A stretch of 64,000 bases of DNA from Catellatospora bangladeshensis (GCF_016862575.1 NZ_BONF01000048.1:27455-91454); one strand, 5' to 3'; positions 1 through 8,612 are shown, numbered from the stretch's first letter. Translations and numbers: made by a program. Notes: a model not told the origin generated them from the letters alone.

Positions 1-638
<638 letters not shown>

Positions 639-797
639 AAGACGGCCGACCGGCCTTCCGCCACCCGCTCTCTAGCTCACCGGCCGGCTCGGGTCGCCCG
701 CCGCTGCCCACCATCGTAGTCGCGCACACCGACTCCACCGCCAGTGGTTATACCGCGCGTTCTCCCAAACCCACCCCCGCCGCGACCCGCCCTGGCC

Positions 798-872
798 CGT
801 CGATCTTGCGCGAACTGTTGCCCTTTTGCCCGGTTAGCGCGTGTCGCACCCACAGTTCGCGCAAGATCGACG
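798..872. repeat. Intergenic palindrome with 21-bp perfect arms, GATC near both ends
   Basis: Arms 798-818 and 852-872 are perfect reverse complements (CGTCGATCTTGCGCGAACTGT and its complement, 21 bp) around a 33-nt centre. GATC sits at 802-805 and 865-868. It lies in the 290-nt gap between phoH and the serine hydrolase, both on the minus strand. The architecture resembles the other GATC-capped palindromes in the window, but the arm sequence is different. It could also act as a terminator for the hydrolase transcript, though no T-tract follows. Confidence 0.85.
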
Positions 873-879
873 CGGGAGA

Positions 880-942
880 GGGGCGCGGGGGCGCGGGGGG
901 TGCGGGGGTGCGGGGGTGCGGGGAAGGGTTAGGGGAGGGAGG
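880..942 (+). repeat. G-rich tract with a degenerate TGCGGGGG repeat
   Basis: A run of G tracts of four to six bases is separated by 1-4 nt, including three successive TGCGGGGG-like units at 901-924. It spans the stop codon of the minus-strand hydrolase, so the mRNA of that gene is C-rich here and the G strand is the opposite strand. The sequence fits the pattern of a possible G-quadruplex. No function can be read from it. Confidence 0.6.
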
Positions 943-2305
943 CCCAGGTGCCGTCGAAGGTTTGCTGGTGGCGGGTGAAGCGGTAGGTGGCCCAGTGGAG
1001 GCGGGTGATTTCGCCGGTTTCGGTGCGGGTCAGGCGGAGGCGTTCGCCGATTTCGCGGCCGGAGATGGAGCGGAGGACGTCGGGTTCGCCGGGGACGGGG
1101 GCGAAGACGGCGGGTGGGGCGTCGGCGGGGTCGTCGGCGCCGCGGGCGGTGAGGGCGCCGTCGGACCAGCGGAAGACGTACTCGTAGCCCTCGCCCCACC
1201 AGCGGCCGAGGACGCCGCGCAGGTGCTCGGGGGCGGGCTCGCCGGGGGTCCAGGGGGTGATGGCGGCGGGGTCTTCGGCGAGGGACTCCTCGATCAGGCG
1301 GTGTGGGAGGTCGATGATGGCGTCGGCGGTGCCAGAGGAGGCGAGGACGGCCGCTGCCAGGCCGCCGGGGTTGCCGGGGCCGCCGTGGCGGCCGCAGGCG
1401 GCGGCGAGGAAGCCGGGCATGGCGCCGTTGTGGCCGACGTGCAGGGCGCGGCCCTCGCGCGGCCACAGCATGAGGCCCAGGCCCCAGCCGGAGCCCCAGA
1501 CGGTGTCGTTGCGCGGGGTGAGCGGCCAGCGGGCCTCGGCGAGGGTGGTGGCGGCCAGCACGCGGCCCTGGGGGTCGACCGACGCGGGGTCGGCCAGGAA
1601 GGCCGCCCAGCGGGCCTGGTCGGCGGCGGTGCTCCAGAGCTGCGCGGCGGGGGCGACGGCGCCGAAGTCGGTCGGCGGCTCGGGGCGGGCGTGGTCGGAG
1701 TACTCGTCGACGAGGTAGCCGGTGGCGGCGTGCGCCGGTGCCCCGTACGTGGTGTTGGTCAGGCCCAGCGGGGCGCAGATGCGCTCGTCGACCAGCTCCC
1801 ACCAGGTGCCGCCGAGCCGCTGCGCGGCCAGGTGGCCCAGCAGGGCGAAGCCGAGGTTGGAGTAGTGGAAGCGGCGGGCGGGCGGGTGCACGGCCTCGGT
1901 GCGGGCCAGGTCGTCGAGCAGGCCGGGCAGGTCGGGCGGGGTCAGCGTGTCCCACACGTCGCCGACCGGCTCGCGCTGCAGGCCGGCCGTGTGCGACAGC
2001 AGCCGCCGGATGGTCAGGCCGCCGTGCGCGGGCACCTTGAGGTGGGCGCCGACCTGGTCGTCGAGGTCCAGCAGGCCAGCGTCGCGGCACTGCAGCACGA
2101 GCACGGCGGTGAAGGTCTTGGTGATGGAACCGATCCGGAACGGGGTGCCGGCGTCCAGCTCCGCCGCCGGGTTGCCGGAGCCGCCGACCTGGAACGTCCA
2201 CAGCGGACGGTCCGCGCGGCGCAGCGCCACGCTGAGCGCGGGCACGCGGGCCTCCGCCTGCACCGTACGGACCAGGCGCTCCAGAGAGCCGTTCACATCA
2301 GCCAC
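929..2305 (-). CDS. Serine hydrolase, beta-lactamase class C / esterase family
   Basis: A 458-residue protein of the class C beta-lactamase/DD-peptidase fold. The visible catalytic signatures are SxxK (S60-I-T-K63), the YxN motif (Y148-S-N150) and H292-N-G294 in the position of the KTG box. This is the pattern of esterase or peptidase-like members rather than true AmpC enzymes. A C-terminal region of about 110 residues (WWGEGYEYVF onwards) looks like the lipocalin-like beta domain often appended to this family. No signal peptide is visible, so it is probably cytoplasmic. The substrate cannot be inferred. It is followed by phoH and preceded by the HIT gene on the same strand with only 10 nt between, so HIT and hydrolase are probably cotranscribed. 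Confidence 0.85.
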   Translation of the reverse strand: MADVNGSLERLVRTVQAEARVPALSVALRRADRPLWTFQVGGSGNPAAELDAGTPFRIGSITKTFTAVLVLQCRDAGLLDLDDQVGAHLKVPAHGGLTIRRLLSHTAGLQREPVGDVWDTLTPPDLPGLLDDLARTEAVHPPARRFHYSNLGFALLGHLAAQRLGGTWWELVDERICAPLGLTNTTYGAPAHAATGYLVDEYSDHARPEPPTDFGAVAPAAQLWSTAADQARWAAFLADPASVDPQGRVLAATTLAEARWPLTPRNDTVWGSGWGLGLMLWPREGRALHVGHNGAMPGFLAAACGRHGGPGNPGGLAAAVLASSGTADAIIDLPHRLIEESLAEDPAAITPWTPGEPAPEHLRGVLGRWWGEGYEYVFRWSDGALTARGADDPADAPPAVFAPVPGEPDVLRSISGREIGERLRLTRTETGEITRLHWATYRFTRHQQTFDGTWASLP

Positions 2306-2315
2306 GCGGGCGAGA

Positions 2316-2669
2316 CTACCCGGTGAGCTCCCCGTCCATGGCGACCCCGCCCAGCACGTGCGCGTGCGCGTGGAACACGGTCTGGCCCACCAGCGCGCCG
2401 GTATTGAAGATCACCCGGAAGCCGTCACCGAGGATGCCCTCCGCGGCCGCCACGTCGGCGACGGTCGCGAGCACCTCCCCCGCGAGCGCCGGGTCGTCCG
2501 TGGCCAGCGACGCCACGTCGGCGTAGTGCTCCTTGGGGATGACCAGCACGTGCGTCGGCGCCTTCGGCGCGATGTCGCGGAAGGCCATCGTGTTCGGCGT
2601 CTCGCGGACCACGATCGCGGGGATCTCGCCCGCGACGATGCGGCAGAACAGGCAGTCGGGTTCGGTCAC
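2316..2669 (-). CDS. HIT family nucleotide-binding protein
   Basis: A 117-residue histidine-triad protein. CLFC (C6, C9) starts the fold, and the triad HAHAH is at H100, H102 and H104 followed by VLGG, the active site of nucleotidyl phosphoramidase/AMP-lysine hydrolases. I chose the GTG at 2667-2669 (VTEPDCLFCRI) because HIT proteins begin just before this cysteine pair. A longer open frame continues upstream but runs antisense to the SDR gene. A -10-like TACGAT on the minus strand (2677-2682) ends 7 nt before the GTG, suggesting a leaderless transcript. It is divergent from the SDR gene. Confidence 0.93.
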   Translation of the reverse strand: MTEPDCLFCRIVAGEIPAIVVRETPNTMAFRDIAPKAPTHVLVIPKEHYADVASLATDDPALAGEVLATVADVAAAEGILGDGFRVIFNTGALVGQTVFHAHAHVLGGVAMDGELTG

Positions 2670-2676
2670 GAGACAG

Positions 2677-2686
2677 ATCGTAGGCT
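2677..2686. promoter_or_regulatory. Overlapping divergent -10 elements (HIT leftwards, SDR rightwards)
   Basis: On the minus strand TACGAT (2677-2682) ends 7 nt before the HIT GTG. On the plus strand TAGGCT (2681-2686) ends 7 nt before the SDR ATG at 2694. The two start codons are only 24 nt apart and neither has room for a ribosome-binding site, so both mRNAs are probably leaderless from one AT-rich core. No convincing -35 was identified on either side. Confidence 0.55.
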
Positions 2687-2693
2687 CACCGGT

Positions 2694-3458
2694 ATGCCAC
2701 TGCCGAGAAGAGTGTTGGTGACCGGTGCGTCGCGCGGGGTCGGCCGCGCCGTGGCCGCCGCGTTCGCCGCCCACGGCGACCGCGTCGCGATCCACCACCG
2801 GGACTCCGCCGACCTCGCCGCGTCGCTGCTGGCCTGCCTGCCGGGTGAAGGGCATGCGGTGGTACGCGCGGACCTGGCCGATCCGGACGCGACGGCCGCG
2901 ATGGTCGACGCCGCCGCCGAGGCGCTGGGCGGGATCGACGTGCTGGTCAACAACGCCGGGCAGGCGTACCCGCACCCGATCGACGGGGTCTCCTACGAGC
3001 AGTGGCAGCAGACCTGGGCGCGCACGCTGGCCGTCAACCTGACCGGCCCGGCCAACGTCACCTTCTGCGCGGTGCGGCACATGCTGGCGCGTCCCGCGGA
3101 CGCCCCGCCCGGGCGCATCGTCAACGTCGGCTCCCGGGGCGCCTACCGCGGCGAGCCCGGCCAGCCCGCGTACGGTGCCGCCAAGGCGGGCCTGCACGCG
3201 ATGGGCCAGTCCCTCGCGGTCGCCCTCGCCCCGCACGGCATCGCCGTCACCACCGTCGCCCCCGGCTACGTGCTGGAGGACGCGTCGAACGCGTCGTACA
3301 AGACGCCCCGCGGCGAGCAGCACGCCGCCCAGAGCCCGTTCAACCGCGTCGCCCGCCCCGAGGAGGTCGCCGCCGCCGTCCTCTGGCTCGCCGACCCCGC
3401 CGCCGAATGGGCCTCCGGCGCCGTCCTCGACCTCAACGGCGCCTCCCACCTCCGCTGA
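2694..3458 (+). CDS. Short-chain dehydrogenase/reductase (SDR)
   Basis: A 254-residue classical SDR. The cofactor motif TGASRGVG spans residues 10-17, NNAG is at 86-89, and the catalytic S147, Y160 and K164 (YGAAK) are all present, so it should be an active NAD(P)H-dependent oxidoreductase. The C-terminal SGAVLDLNGASH matches the usual end of FabG-like members. The ATG at 2694 starts immediately before the Rossmann strand, as expected; the longer upstream frame is antisense to HIT and the hydrolase. It is the only plus-strand gene between phoH and hrcA and looks inserted into that otherwise minus-strand cluster. The substrate is unknown. Confidence 0.9.
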   Translation: MPLPRRVLVTGASRGVGRAVAAAFAAHGDRVAIHHRDSADLAASLLACLPGEGHAVVRADLADPDATAAMVDAAAEALGGIDVLVNNAGQAYPHPIDGVSYEQWQQTWARTLAVNLTGPANVTFCAVRHMLARPADAPPGRIVNVGSRGAYRGEPGQPAYGAAKAGLHAMGQSLAVALAPHGIAVTTVAPGYVLEDASNASYKTPRGEQHAAQSPFNRVARPEEVAAAVLWLADPAAEWASGAVLDLNGASHLR

Positions 3459-3473
3459 CCCCCTCGCACTCAA

Positions 3474-3548
3474 GATCGTCCGACTTGCCTGGCAATCGTG
3501 CGTATCTTGAGCGCGCTTTCGCCCGATTGCCTGGCAAGTCGGATGATC
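3474..3548. repeat. GATC-capped palindrome, 75-nt family, copy 1
   Basis: GATC at 3474-3477 and 3545-3548 bounds two imperfect complementary arms (CCGACTTGCCTGGCAATCG against CGATTGCCTGGCAAGTCGG) around a centre containing CGTATCTTG. A second copy at 13990-14064 has the same length, arm core (TTGCCTGGCA) and centre. It lies between the convergent SDR and rsmE genes. Confidence 0.85.
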
Positions 3549-3617
3549 AAGGACCGCCGGACCCGCGCGCGGGTCACCGGCGAGCCGGGCGATCGGGGAG
3601 CGGCCGAGCGGGGTCGG

Positions 3618-4358
3618 TCACCAGCGGGAGAGGCGGGTGGCGAGGAGGGAGAGGGCGGCGACGCCGGCGGTGGAGGTGCGCAGGACGGTGTCGCCGAGGC
3701 GGACCGGGCGCGCACCGGCGGCGGTGAAGGCGGCCAGCTCGTGGTCGTCGATGCCGCCCTCGGGGCCGACGATCAGGACGATCTCGCCGGAGGCGGGCAG
3801 GTCGACCTGGGAGAGGCGGTCCGTCGCCTCCTCGTGCAGGACGTAGGCCGCGGCCGCCGCGCCGAGCCGCTGGGCGAGCTGCTTAGTGGACAGGTCCGGG
3901 TCGCCGCCGACCGTGGGCAGCCAGGAGCGGCGGGCCTGCTTGGCGGCCTCGCGGGCGACGGCGGCCCACTTGTCCCGGGCCTTGGCGCCCCGGTCGCCAC
4001 GCCACTGGGCCACGCTGCGCGCGGCCGCCCAGGGCAGGATCTCGTCGACGCCGACCTCGGTCATCGCCTGCACGGCCAGCTCGCCCCGGTCGCCCTTGGC
4101 GATGCCCTGGGCCACGGTCAGGCGCGGGTCGGGCGCGTCGGCGTACCCCCGGCTGGTTATCGCCACGTCGAGACTGCCCTTGCCGACGGACCGCACCACC
4201 CCGGTGGCGACGCCGCCCCGCCCGTCGCCGAGCAGCACGGCCTCGCCCACCCGCAACCGCTGCACGGTGGCGGCATGGTGCCCCTCCGGCCCGTCCAGCA
4301 CGAAGGACTGCCCGTCCGGCAGCCGGTCAACCAGGAACAACGGCGCGCTCACGGCCAC
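3618..4358 (-). CDS. rsmE: 16S rRNA (uracil-1498-N3)-methyltransferase
   Basis: A 246-residue SPOUT-class methyltransferase that methylates N3 of U1498 in 16S rRNA using S-adenosylmethionine. The N-terminal PUA-like part contains GPEGHHAATVQRLRVGE (about 23-40). The C-terminal trefoil-knot SAM site shows VGPEGG (197-202) and LGDTVLRTSTA (221-231), both diagnostic of RsmE. The length is typical. It lies downstream of hrcA-dnaJ on the same strand, separated from dnaJ by an 85-nt gap that carries a GATC palindrome. The cluster hrcA-dnaJ-rsmE-phoH is common in actinobacteria. Confidence 0.96.
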   Translation of the reverse strand: MAVSAPLFLVDRLPDGQSFVLDGPEGHHAATVQRLRVGEAVLLGDGRGGVATGVVRSVGKGSLDVAITSRGYADAPDPRLTVAQGIAKGDRGELAVQAMTEVGVDEILPWAAARSVAQWRGDRGAKARDKWAAVAREAAKQARRSWLPTVGGDPDLSTKQLAQRLGAAAAAYVLHEEATDRLSQVDLPASGEIVLIVGPEGGIDDHELAAFTAAGARPVRLGDTVLRTSTAGVAALSLLATRLSRW

Positions 4359-4371
4359 ACCCTCCGATGGT

Positions 4372-4426
4372 GATCATGAACTTATGGCCACGACACGCCG
4401 TCGAGCCGTGCCATAAGTTCATGATC
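4372..4426. repeat. GATC-capped palindrome, 55-nt family, copy 1
   Basis: GATCATGAACTTATGG at 4372-4387 pairs perfectly with its complement ending in GATC at 4423-4426. The centre contains ACACGCCGTCGA. A degenerate copy of exactly the same 55-nt length lies at 63871-63925 with the centre in the opposite orientation. It separates dnaJ from rsmE and could reduce read-through between them. Confidence 0.88.
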
Positions 4427-4443
4427 GACGCAGTTGAAAGGCC

Positions 4444-5571
4444 TCAGTGGCCGTTGAAGGCGTCGCGGACGCGGGAGAAGAAGCCGCCCTGCTTGGAGAG
4501 CTCGGCGACCTCCTCGCCGCGGGCGCGGGCGAAGTCGCGCAGGAGGCGTTCCTGGTCGCCGTCCAGGCGGGTGGGGGTGCGGACGTCGAGGTGGACGAAG
4601 AGGTCGCCTCGGCCGGAACCGCGCAGGTGGGGGACGCCCTTGCCGCGGATGCGGAGGGTGGAGTTGGGCTGGGTGCCGGGTTTGACCTCCAGCTGCTCCT
4701 CGCTGTCGAGGGTCTTGATGGTGAGGCGGGTGCCCAGGGCGGCCGCCGTCATCGGGACCGTCACCTTGCAGTGGAGGTCGTCGCCCTTGCGGGCGTAGAC
4801 GTCGTGCGGGCGCTCGTGGATCTCGACGTAGAGGTCGCCGGAGGGGCCGCCGCCGGGGCCGACCTCGCCCTGGCCGGCCAGGCGGATGCGCATGCCGTCC
4901 TCGACGCCCGCCGGGATCTTGACGGTGAGGCTGCGGCGGGTGCGGACGCGGCCGTCACCGGCGCAGGTCGGGCACGGGTGCGGCAGGGTGGTGCCGAAGC
5001 CCTGGCAGGCCGCGCAGGGGCGGGACGAGACGACCTGGCCCAGGAAGGTGCGCTGCACCGACTGGACCTCGCCGCGGCCGCCGCAGGTGTCGCAGGTCTT
5101 CGGGTGGGTGCCCGCCGCGGTGCCCGCACCGGAGCAGGTGGTGCACAGCACCGCCGTGTCCACGGTGATCGGCGCCTCGACCCCGAACGCGGTCTCGAAC
5201 AGGTCGAGGTCCAGCCGCAGGATCGCGTCGGCGCCGGGCCGGGTGCGCGGGCGCGGGCCGCGCGAGCCGCTGCCGCCGAAGAAGGCGTCCATGATGTCCT
5301 GGAAGCCGACGAACGGACCGCCGGCTCCGGCGCCGCCGCCGCCCCCGCCGCCGGGCGCGAGCGGGTCGCCGCCCAGGTCGACCATGCGCCGCTTCTGGTC
5401 GTCGGAGAGGACCTCGTACGCGTTGTTGATGTCCTTGAACTTCTCCGCCGCGGCCGGGTCCGGGTTGACGTCCGGGTGGTACTGGCGGGCGAGCTTGCGG
5501 TAGGCCCGCTTGATGTCGTCGGCGTCGGCGTCCTTGGGAACGCCGAGAATGCCGTAGTAGTCCTTGGCCAC
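4444..5571 (-). CDS. dnaJ: Chaperone protein DnaJ
   Basis: A 375-residue type I Hsp40 co-chaperone that stimulates DnaK ATPase. In order: a J domain (1-70) with HPD at 32-34; a Gly-rich linker (about 74-112); a cysteine-rich zinc domain with four CxxCxGxG repeats starting at C144, C161, C187 and C201; and C-terminal substrate-binding domains. No residue is missing. It follows hrcA by 42 nt on the same strand, the arrangement of the second actinobacterial dnaJ (often called dnaJ2) whose operon is controlled by HrcA. It is therefore expected to be heat-induced through the CIRCE element upstream of hrcA. Confidence 0.97.
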   Translation of the reverse strand: MAKDYYGILGVPKDADADDIKRAYRKLARQYHPDVNPDPAAAEKFKDINNAYEVLSDDQKRRMVDLGGDPLAPGGGGGGGAGAGGPFVGFQDIMDAFFGGSGSRGPRPRTRPGADAILRLDLDLFETAFGVEAPITVDTAVLCTTCSGAGTAAGTHPKTCDTCGGRGEVQSVQRTFLGQVVSSRPCAACQGFGTTLPHPCPTCAGDGRVRTRRSLTVKIPAGVEDGMRIRLAGQGEVGPGGGPSGDLYVEIHERPHDVYARKGDDLHCKVTVPMTAAALGTRLTIKTLDSEEQLEVKPGTQPNSTLRIRGKGVPHLRGSGRGDLFVHLDVRTPTRLDGDQERLLRDFARARGEEVAELSKQGGFFSRVRDAFNGH

Positions 5572-5613
5572 GCTGTCCTCAAGCCTCGTTCATCGACAAC
5601 AGGTTCATCACGG

Positions 5614-6639
5614 TCAGTGCTGTGCCAGCATCTCGCCGAGGTAACGCGCGACCGCGCGTACGGTGGCGATGGTGCCGGGGTAGTCCATGCGGGTCGGGCC
5701 CACGACGCCCATCCCGCCCACGACGGTCGTGCCCGGGCCGTAGCCCGTGCTGACCACGGAGGTGCTGCGCAGGTCGGCGACCTCGTTCTCGTCGCCGATG
5801 CGCACCAGGGCGGACCCCGACTTCACCTCGTCGAAGAGCTTGAGCAGGATGACCTCCTCCTCCAGCGCCTCCAGGATCGGCCGCAGCGCACCGGTGGACA
5901 GGTCCAGCGGGCCCATGCGGGCCAGGTTGGACGTGCCGGCCAGGGCGATGCGCTCCTCGTGCCGCTCGACCAGCGTCTCCAGCAGGACGCTGACGAGCGT
6001 GCTCATGGTTGCCTTGGCCTGCGGTTCGGCCCGCTCGACCAGGCTCTGCACCAGTGGCGGGGTGTCCACCAGCTTCACGCCGACCAGGGTCGCGTTCAGC
6101 GTCCGGCGCAGGTCGGTGATCTCCTCCGGCTCGGCCGGGCCGGGCAGCTCCACGACCCGCTGCTCGACCCGCCCGGTGTCGGTGATCATGACGAGCAGCA
6201 GCCGGGTGGTGGAGACCGGGACCAGCTCCAGGTGGCGTACGGCCGACCGGGTCAGGCTCGGGTACTGCACGACGGCGACCTGTCGGGTGAGCTGCGCGAG
6301 CAGCCGCACCGCGCGGTGCACGACGTCGTCGAGGTCGACGGCGCCGACCAGGAAGCGCTCGATCGCCCGGCGCTCGGCCGGGGAGAGCGGCTTGACCCGG
6401 GACAGCCGGTCGACGAACAGCCGGTAGCCACGGTCGGTGGGCACCCGGCCCGCCGAGGTGTGCGGCTGCCGGATGTAGCCCTCGTCCTCCAGCACGGCCA
6501 TGTCGTTGCGGACCGTGGCCGGCGAGACGCCGAGGGCGTGCCGTTCGACCAGTGCCTTGCTGCCGACCGGCTCCTGCGTCGAGACGTAGTCCTCGACGAT
6601 GGCGCGCAATACCTCGAGCTTGCGGTCGTCCAGACCCAT
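5614..6639 (-). CDS. hrcA: Heat-inducible transcription repressor HrcA
   Basis: A 341-residue repressor that binds CIRCE operators and represses class I heat-shock genes. The N-terminal winged helix includes [21 protein letters not shown] and is followed by [16 protein letters not shown], the family signature; the C-terminal region is GAF-like. I set the start at the ATG at 6637-6639 ([15 protein letters not shown]), preceded by GGGAGGT. An open frame extends 30 codons further but would read through the operator. A perfect CIRCE lies 12 nt upstream of the start, overlapping the 5' end of the mRNA, so the gene is almost certainly autoregulated together with dnaJ. Confidence 0.97.
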   Translation of the reverse strand: MGLDDRKLEVLRAIVEDYVSTQEPVGSKALVERHALGVSPATVRNDMAVLEDEGYIRQPHTSAGRVPTDRGYRLFVDRLSRVKPLSPAERRAIERFLVGAVDLDDVVHRAVRLLAQLTRQVAVVQYPSLTRSAVRHLELVPVSTTRLLLVMITDTGRVEQRVVELPGPAEPEEITDLRRTLNATLVGVKLVDTPPLVQSLVERAEPQAKATMSTLVSVLLETLVERHEERIALAGTSNLARMGPLDLSTGALRPILEALEEEVILLKLFDEVKSGSALVRIGDENEVADLRSTSVVSTGYGPGTTVVGGMGVVGPTRMDYPGTIATVRAVARYLGEMLAQH

Positions 6640-6651
6640 ACGCACCTCCCG

Positions 6652-6678
6652 CTGGCACTCGTCGCTAAGGAGTGCCAG
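6652..6678 (-). promoter_or_regulatory. CIRCE operator of hrcA-dnaJ
   Basis: CTGGCACTC (6652-6660), nine unrelated bases, then GAGTGCCAG (6670-6678): a perfect inverted repeat with the canonical 9-9-9 geometry. The flanks differ from the TTAGCACTC consensus in the way seen in GC-rich actinobacteria. It lies between the putative -10 and the ribosome-binding site of hrcA. It is expected to be bound by HrcA and released on heat shock. Confidence 0.95.
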
Positions 6679-6705
6679 TCTACGTGGGCCGTCACCCGGA
6701 CGGCA
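6677..6705 (-). promoter_or_regulatory. Putative hrcA promoter
   Basis: On the minus strand TGCCGT (6700-6705), a 17-nt spacer and TAGACT (6677-6682) form a plausible SigA-type promoter. The -10 overlaps the outer edge of CIRCE, so bound HrcA would occlude RNA polymerase. The -35 match is weak. Confidence 0.45.
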
Positions 6706-6854
6706 TAGGCGTGGTGACCGGTCCGACACTCGCGGGACCGGACAGTGATCCCCGACGGTTATCCGGGGCGCGCAGTAGCGAAACCAGCCGTACGGGCAGC
6801 GGAATGTCGCCTATCGGTCACGATCGTTGACTGGCGCCGTTTGATCCACACACC

Positions 6855-6860
6855 TAGCCT
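6855..6860 (+). promoter_or_regulatory. Putative -10 of the DUF4870 gene (leaderless)
   Basis: TAGCCT ends 7 nt before the ATG at 6868 with no Shine-Dalgarno in between, the spacing expected for a leaderless actinobacterial mRNA. TTGACT at 6827-6832 is present, but a 22-nt spacer is too long for a standard -35. Confidence 0.4.
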
Positions 6861-6867
6861 GTCGGGC

Positions 6868-7377
6868 ATGAGTGAACCCACCCCGCCCGGCTCCGCCCCC
6901 GAGCCGCCCGGTTACTCGGCGCCGCAGCCGCCTTCGGCACCCTCCTACCAGCCGCCGTCGGCGCCGCCGTCGGCCCCCGCTTCCCCGCCTCCGGCCGCCC
7001 CGGGTGGCTACGGCGCCCCGCCGCCGGCCGGTCCGGCTCCGGTCGGCTACAGCAACAACGACGACAAGACCTGGGCCCTGATCGCGCACTTCGGTGGCAT
7101 CGTGGTCGGCTTCATCGCCCCGCTGGTCGCCATGCTGGTCAAGGGCAACGAGTCCCCGACCGTCAAGGCGCACGCCGTCGAGGCGCTGAACTTCCAGATC
7201 ACCGCGACGATCGCGTACGTGGTGACCTTCATCCTCAGCGTGTGCAGCCTGGGCTTCCTGTTCTTCCTGCCGTTCATCGTCTGGGTGCTGGTCATCGTGT
7301 TCTGCGTGCTCGCGGGCATGAAGGCCAACGAGGGCCAGCTGTACCGCTACCCGGCCACCCTGCGCCTGATCAAGTAG
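6868..7377 (+). CDS. DUF4870 domain-containing membrane protein
   Basis: A 169-residue protein. The first ~60 residues are almost only Pro, Ala, Ser, Gly and Tyr. They are followed by DDKTWALIAHFGGIVVGFIAPL, three hydrophobic helices and the Tic20-like/DUF4870 hallmarks SPTVKAHAVEALNFQI and GQLYRYPATLRLIK. It is an inner-membrane protein of unknown function whose disordered N-terminus probably faces the cytoplasm. The ATG at 6868 is preferred over an upstream one at 6745 because a -10-like TAGCCT sits just before it. It is divergent from hrcA and convergent with hemW, with 9 nt between stop codons. Confidence 0.88.
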   Translation: MSEPTPPGSAPEPPGYSAPQPPSAPSYQPPSAPPSAPASPPPAAPGGYGAPPPAGPAPVGYSNNDDKTWALIAHFGGIVVGFIAPLVAMLVKGNESPTVKAHAVEALNFQITATIAYVVTFILSVCSLGFLFFLPFIVWVLVIVFCVLAGMKANEGQLYRYPATLRLIK

Positions 7378-7386
7378 GGTCCGGCC

Positions 7387-8601
7387 TCACCAGGCCAGCA
7401 GGGCGTGGACCACGGCGTCCGCGAGGAGACGGCCGCGCAGCGTCAGCGCCGCGCGGCCGTCCGCGTACGCGGACGGCTCCAGCAGCCCGTCGGCCAGCGC
7501 GCGACCGGCGGCGGTGCGCCCGTCCGGGCTGAGCACGTCCAGCGGCAGGCCCTCGGCCAGGCGCAGCCGCAGCAGCACCTCCTCGGTGTGGCGCTGCTCG
7601 CCGGTCAGCACCTCCCGGCCCAGCCCCGGGGACAGCCCCTCGGCCAGCCGGGCTGCGTAGCGCGCCGGGTGCTTGACGTTCCACCAGCGCACCCCGCCGA
7701 CGTGGCTGTGCGCGCCGGGCCCGAGGCCCCACCAGTCGCCGCCGCGCCAGTAGAGCAGGTTGTGCGCGCAGCGGGCGGCCTCGTCGGCCGCCCAGTTGGA
7801 CACCTCGTACCAGTCCAGCCCGGCGGCGGTCAGTGCCGCCTCCGCGGCCAGGTAGCGGTCGGCTGCCACGTCGTCGTCCGGGGCGGCGATCTCCCCGCGC
7901 CGGATGCGGGCCGCCAGCCGGGTGCCGTCCTCCACGATCAGGGCGTACGCGCTGACGTGGTCCACCCCCGCGCCGGTGACCGCCGCCAGCGAGGCCGCGA
8001 AGTCGTCCGCGCCCTCCCCCGGCGTGCCGTAGATCAGGTCCAGGTTCACGTGCTCGAACCCGGCCTCGCGCGCCTCGGTCGCGGCCTGCGGGGCACGCCC
8101 GGCCGTGTGCTGCCGGTCCAGGATGCGCAGCACCCCCGGAGCGGCGGACTGCATGCCCAGCGAGATCCGGGTGAACCCGGCCGCGCGCAGCGCACGCAGC
8201 TTCGCCGGGTCCACCGACTCCGGGTTGGCCTCGGTGGTCACCTCGGCGCCCGGCGCCAGGCCCCAGGTGCGGTCCACCGCCTCCAGCAGCCGGCCGAGCT
8301 GGTCCGGGCGCAGCAGGGTGGGCGTGCCGCCGCCCACGAACACGGTGTCCACCCGCGGCGGCGCGGGCAGCACCTTCGCCGCCAGCGCCAGCTCGGCGAG
8401 CACCGCCTCGACGTAGCCCTCGGTGTCGGCACCGCCCAGCTCCGACGCGGTGTACGTGTTGAAGTCGCAGTACCCGCAGCGGCTCGCGCAGAACGGGACG
8501 TGCAGGTAGACGCCGAAGCCCCGGCCGCCGACGCCGGTCAGCGCGGATTCGGGGAGGGCGCCGTCGTCGGGTACGGGTTCGCCGTCGGGGAGCTGTGCCA
8601 C
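7387..8601 (-). CDS. hemW: Radical SAM heme chaperone HemW / oxygen-independent coproporphyrinogen oxidase-like
   Basis: A 404-residue radical-SAM protein. The 4Fe-4S/SAM motif C38-x3-C42-x2-C45 (FCASRCGYCDF) is followed by the GGGTPT loop, and by HNLLYWRGGDWWGLGPGAHS, the HNxxYW signature of HemW. HemW inserts heme into respiratory proteins; it is often mis-annotated as HemN, which has a different N-terminus. The GTG start at 8601 gives the usual N-terminus ALPDGEPVPxDGALP of actinobacterial members. lepA-hemW-hrcA order is common, but here hemW and lepA are about 6 kb apart. Its start codon is 17 nt from that of the divergent crotonase gene. Confidence 0.94.
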   Translation of the reverse strand: MAQLPDGEPVPDDGALPESALTGVGGRGFGVYLHVPFCASRCGYCDFNTYTASELGGADTEGYVEAVLAELALAAKVLPAPPRVDTVFVGGGTPTLLRPDQLGRLLEAVDRTWGLAPGAEVTTEANPESVDPAKLRALRAAGFTRISLGMQSAAPGVLRILDRQHTAGRAPQAATEAREAGFEHVNLDLIYGTPGEGADDFAASLAAVTGAGVDHVSAYALIVEDGTRLAARIRRGEIAAPDDDVAADRYLAAEAALTAAGLDWYEVSNWAADEAARCAHNLLYWRGGDWWGLGPGAHSHVGGVRWWNVKHPARYAARLAEGLSPGLGREVLTGEQRHTEEVLLRLRLAEGLPLDVLSPDGRTAAGRALADGLLEPSAYADGRAALTLRGRLLADAVVHALLAW

Positions 8602-8606
8602 GGCTC

Positions 8607-8612
8607 TAGTCT
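8607..8612 (+). promoter_or_regulatory. Putative -10 of the crotonase gene (leaderless)
   Basis: TAGTCT ends 6 nt before the ATG at 8619 inside the 17-nt hemW/crotonase divergent gap. There is no room for a ribosome site, so a leaderless transcript is likely. The complementary AGACTA could contribute to the opposite hemW promoter. Confidence 0.45.

Noticed and set aside
806..2326. A 506-codon Gly/Val-rich frame opposite the serine hydrolase
   Set aside because: It runs through the palindrome and G-rich repeat; the minus strand carries intact SxxK, YxN and HNG motifs.
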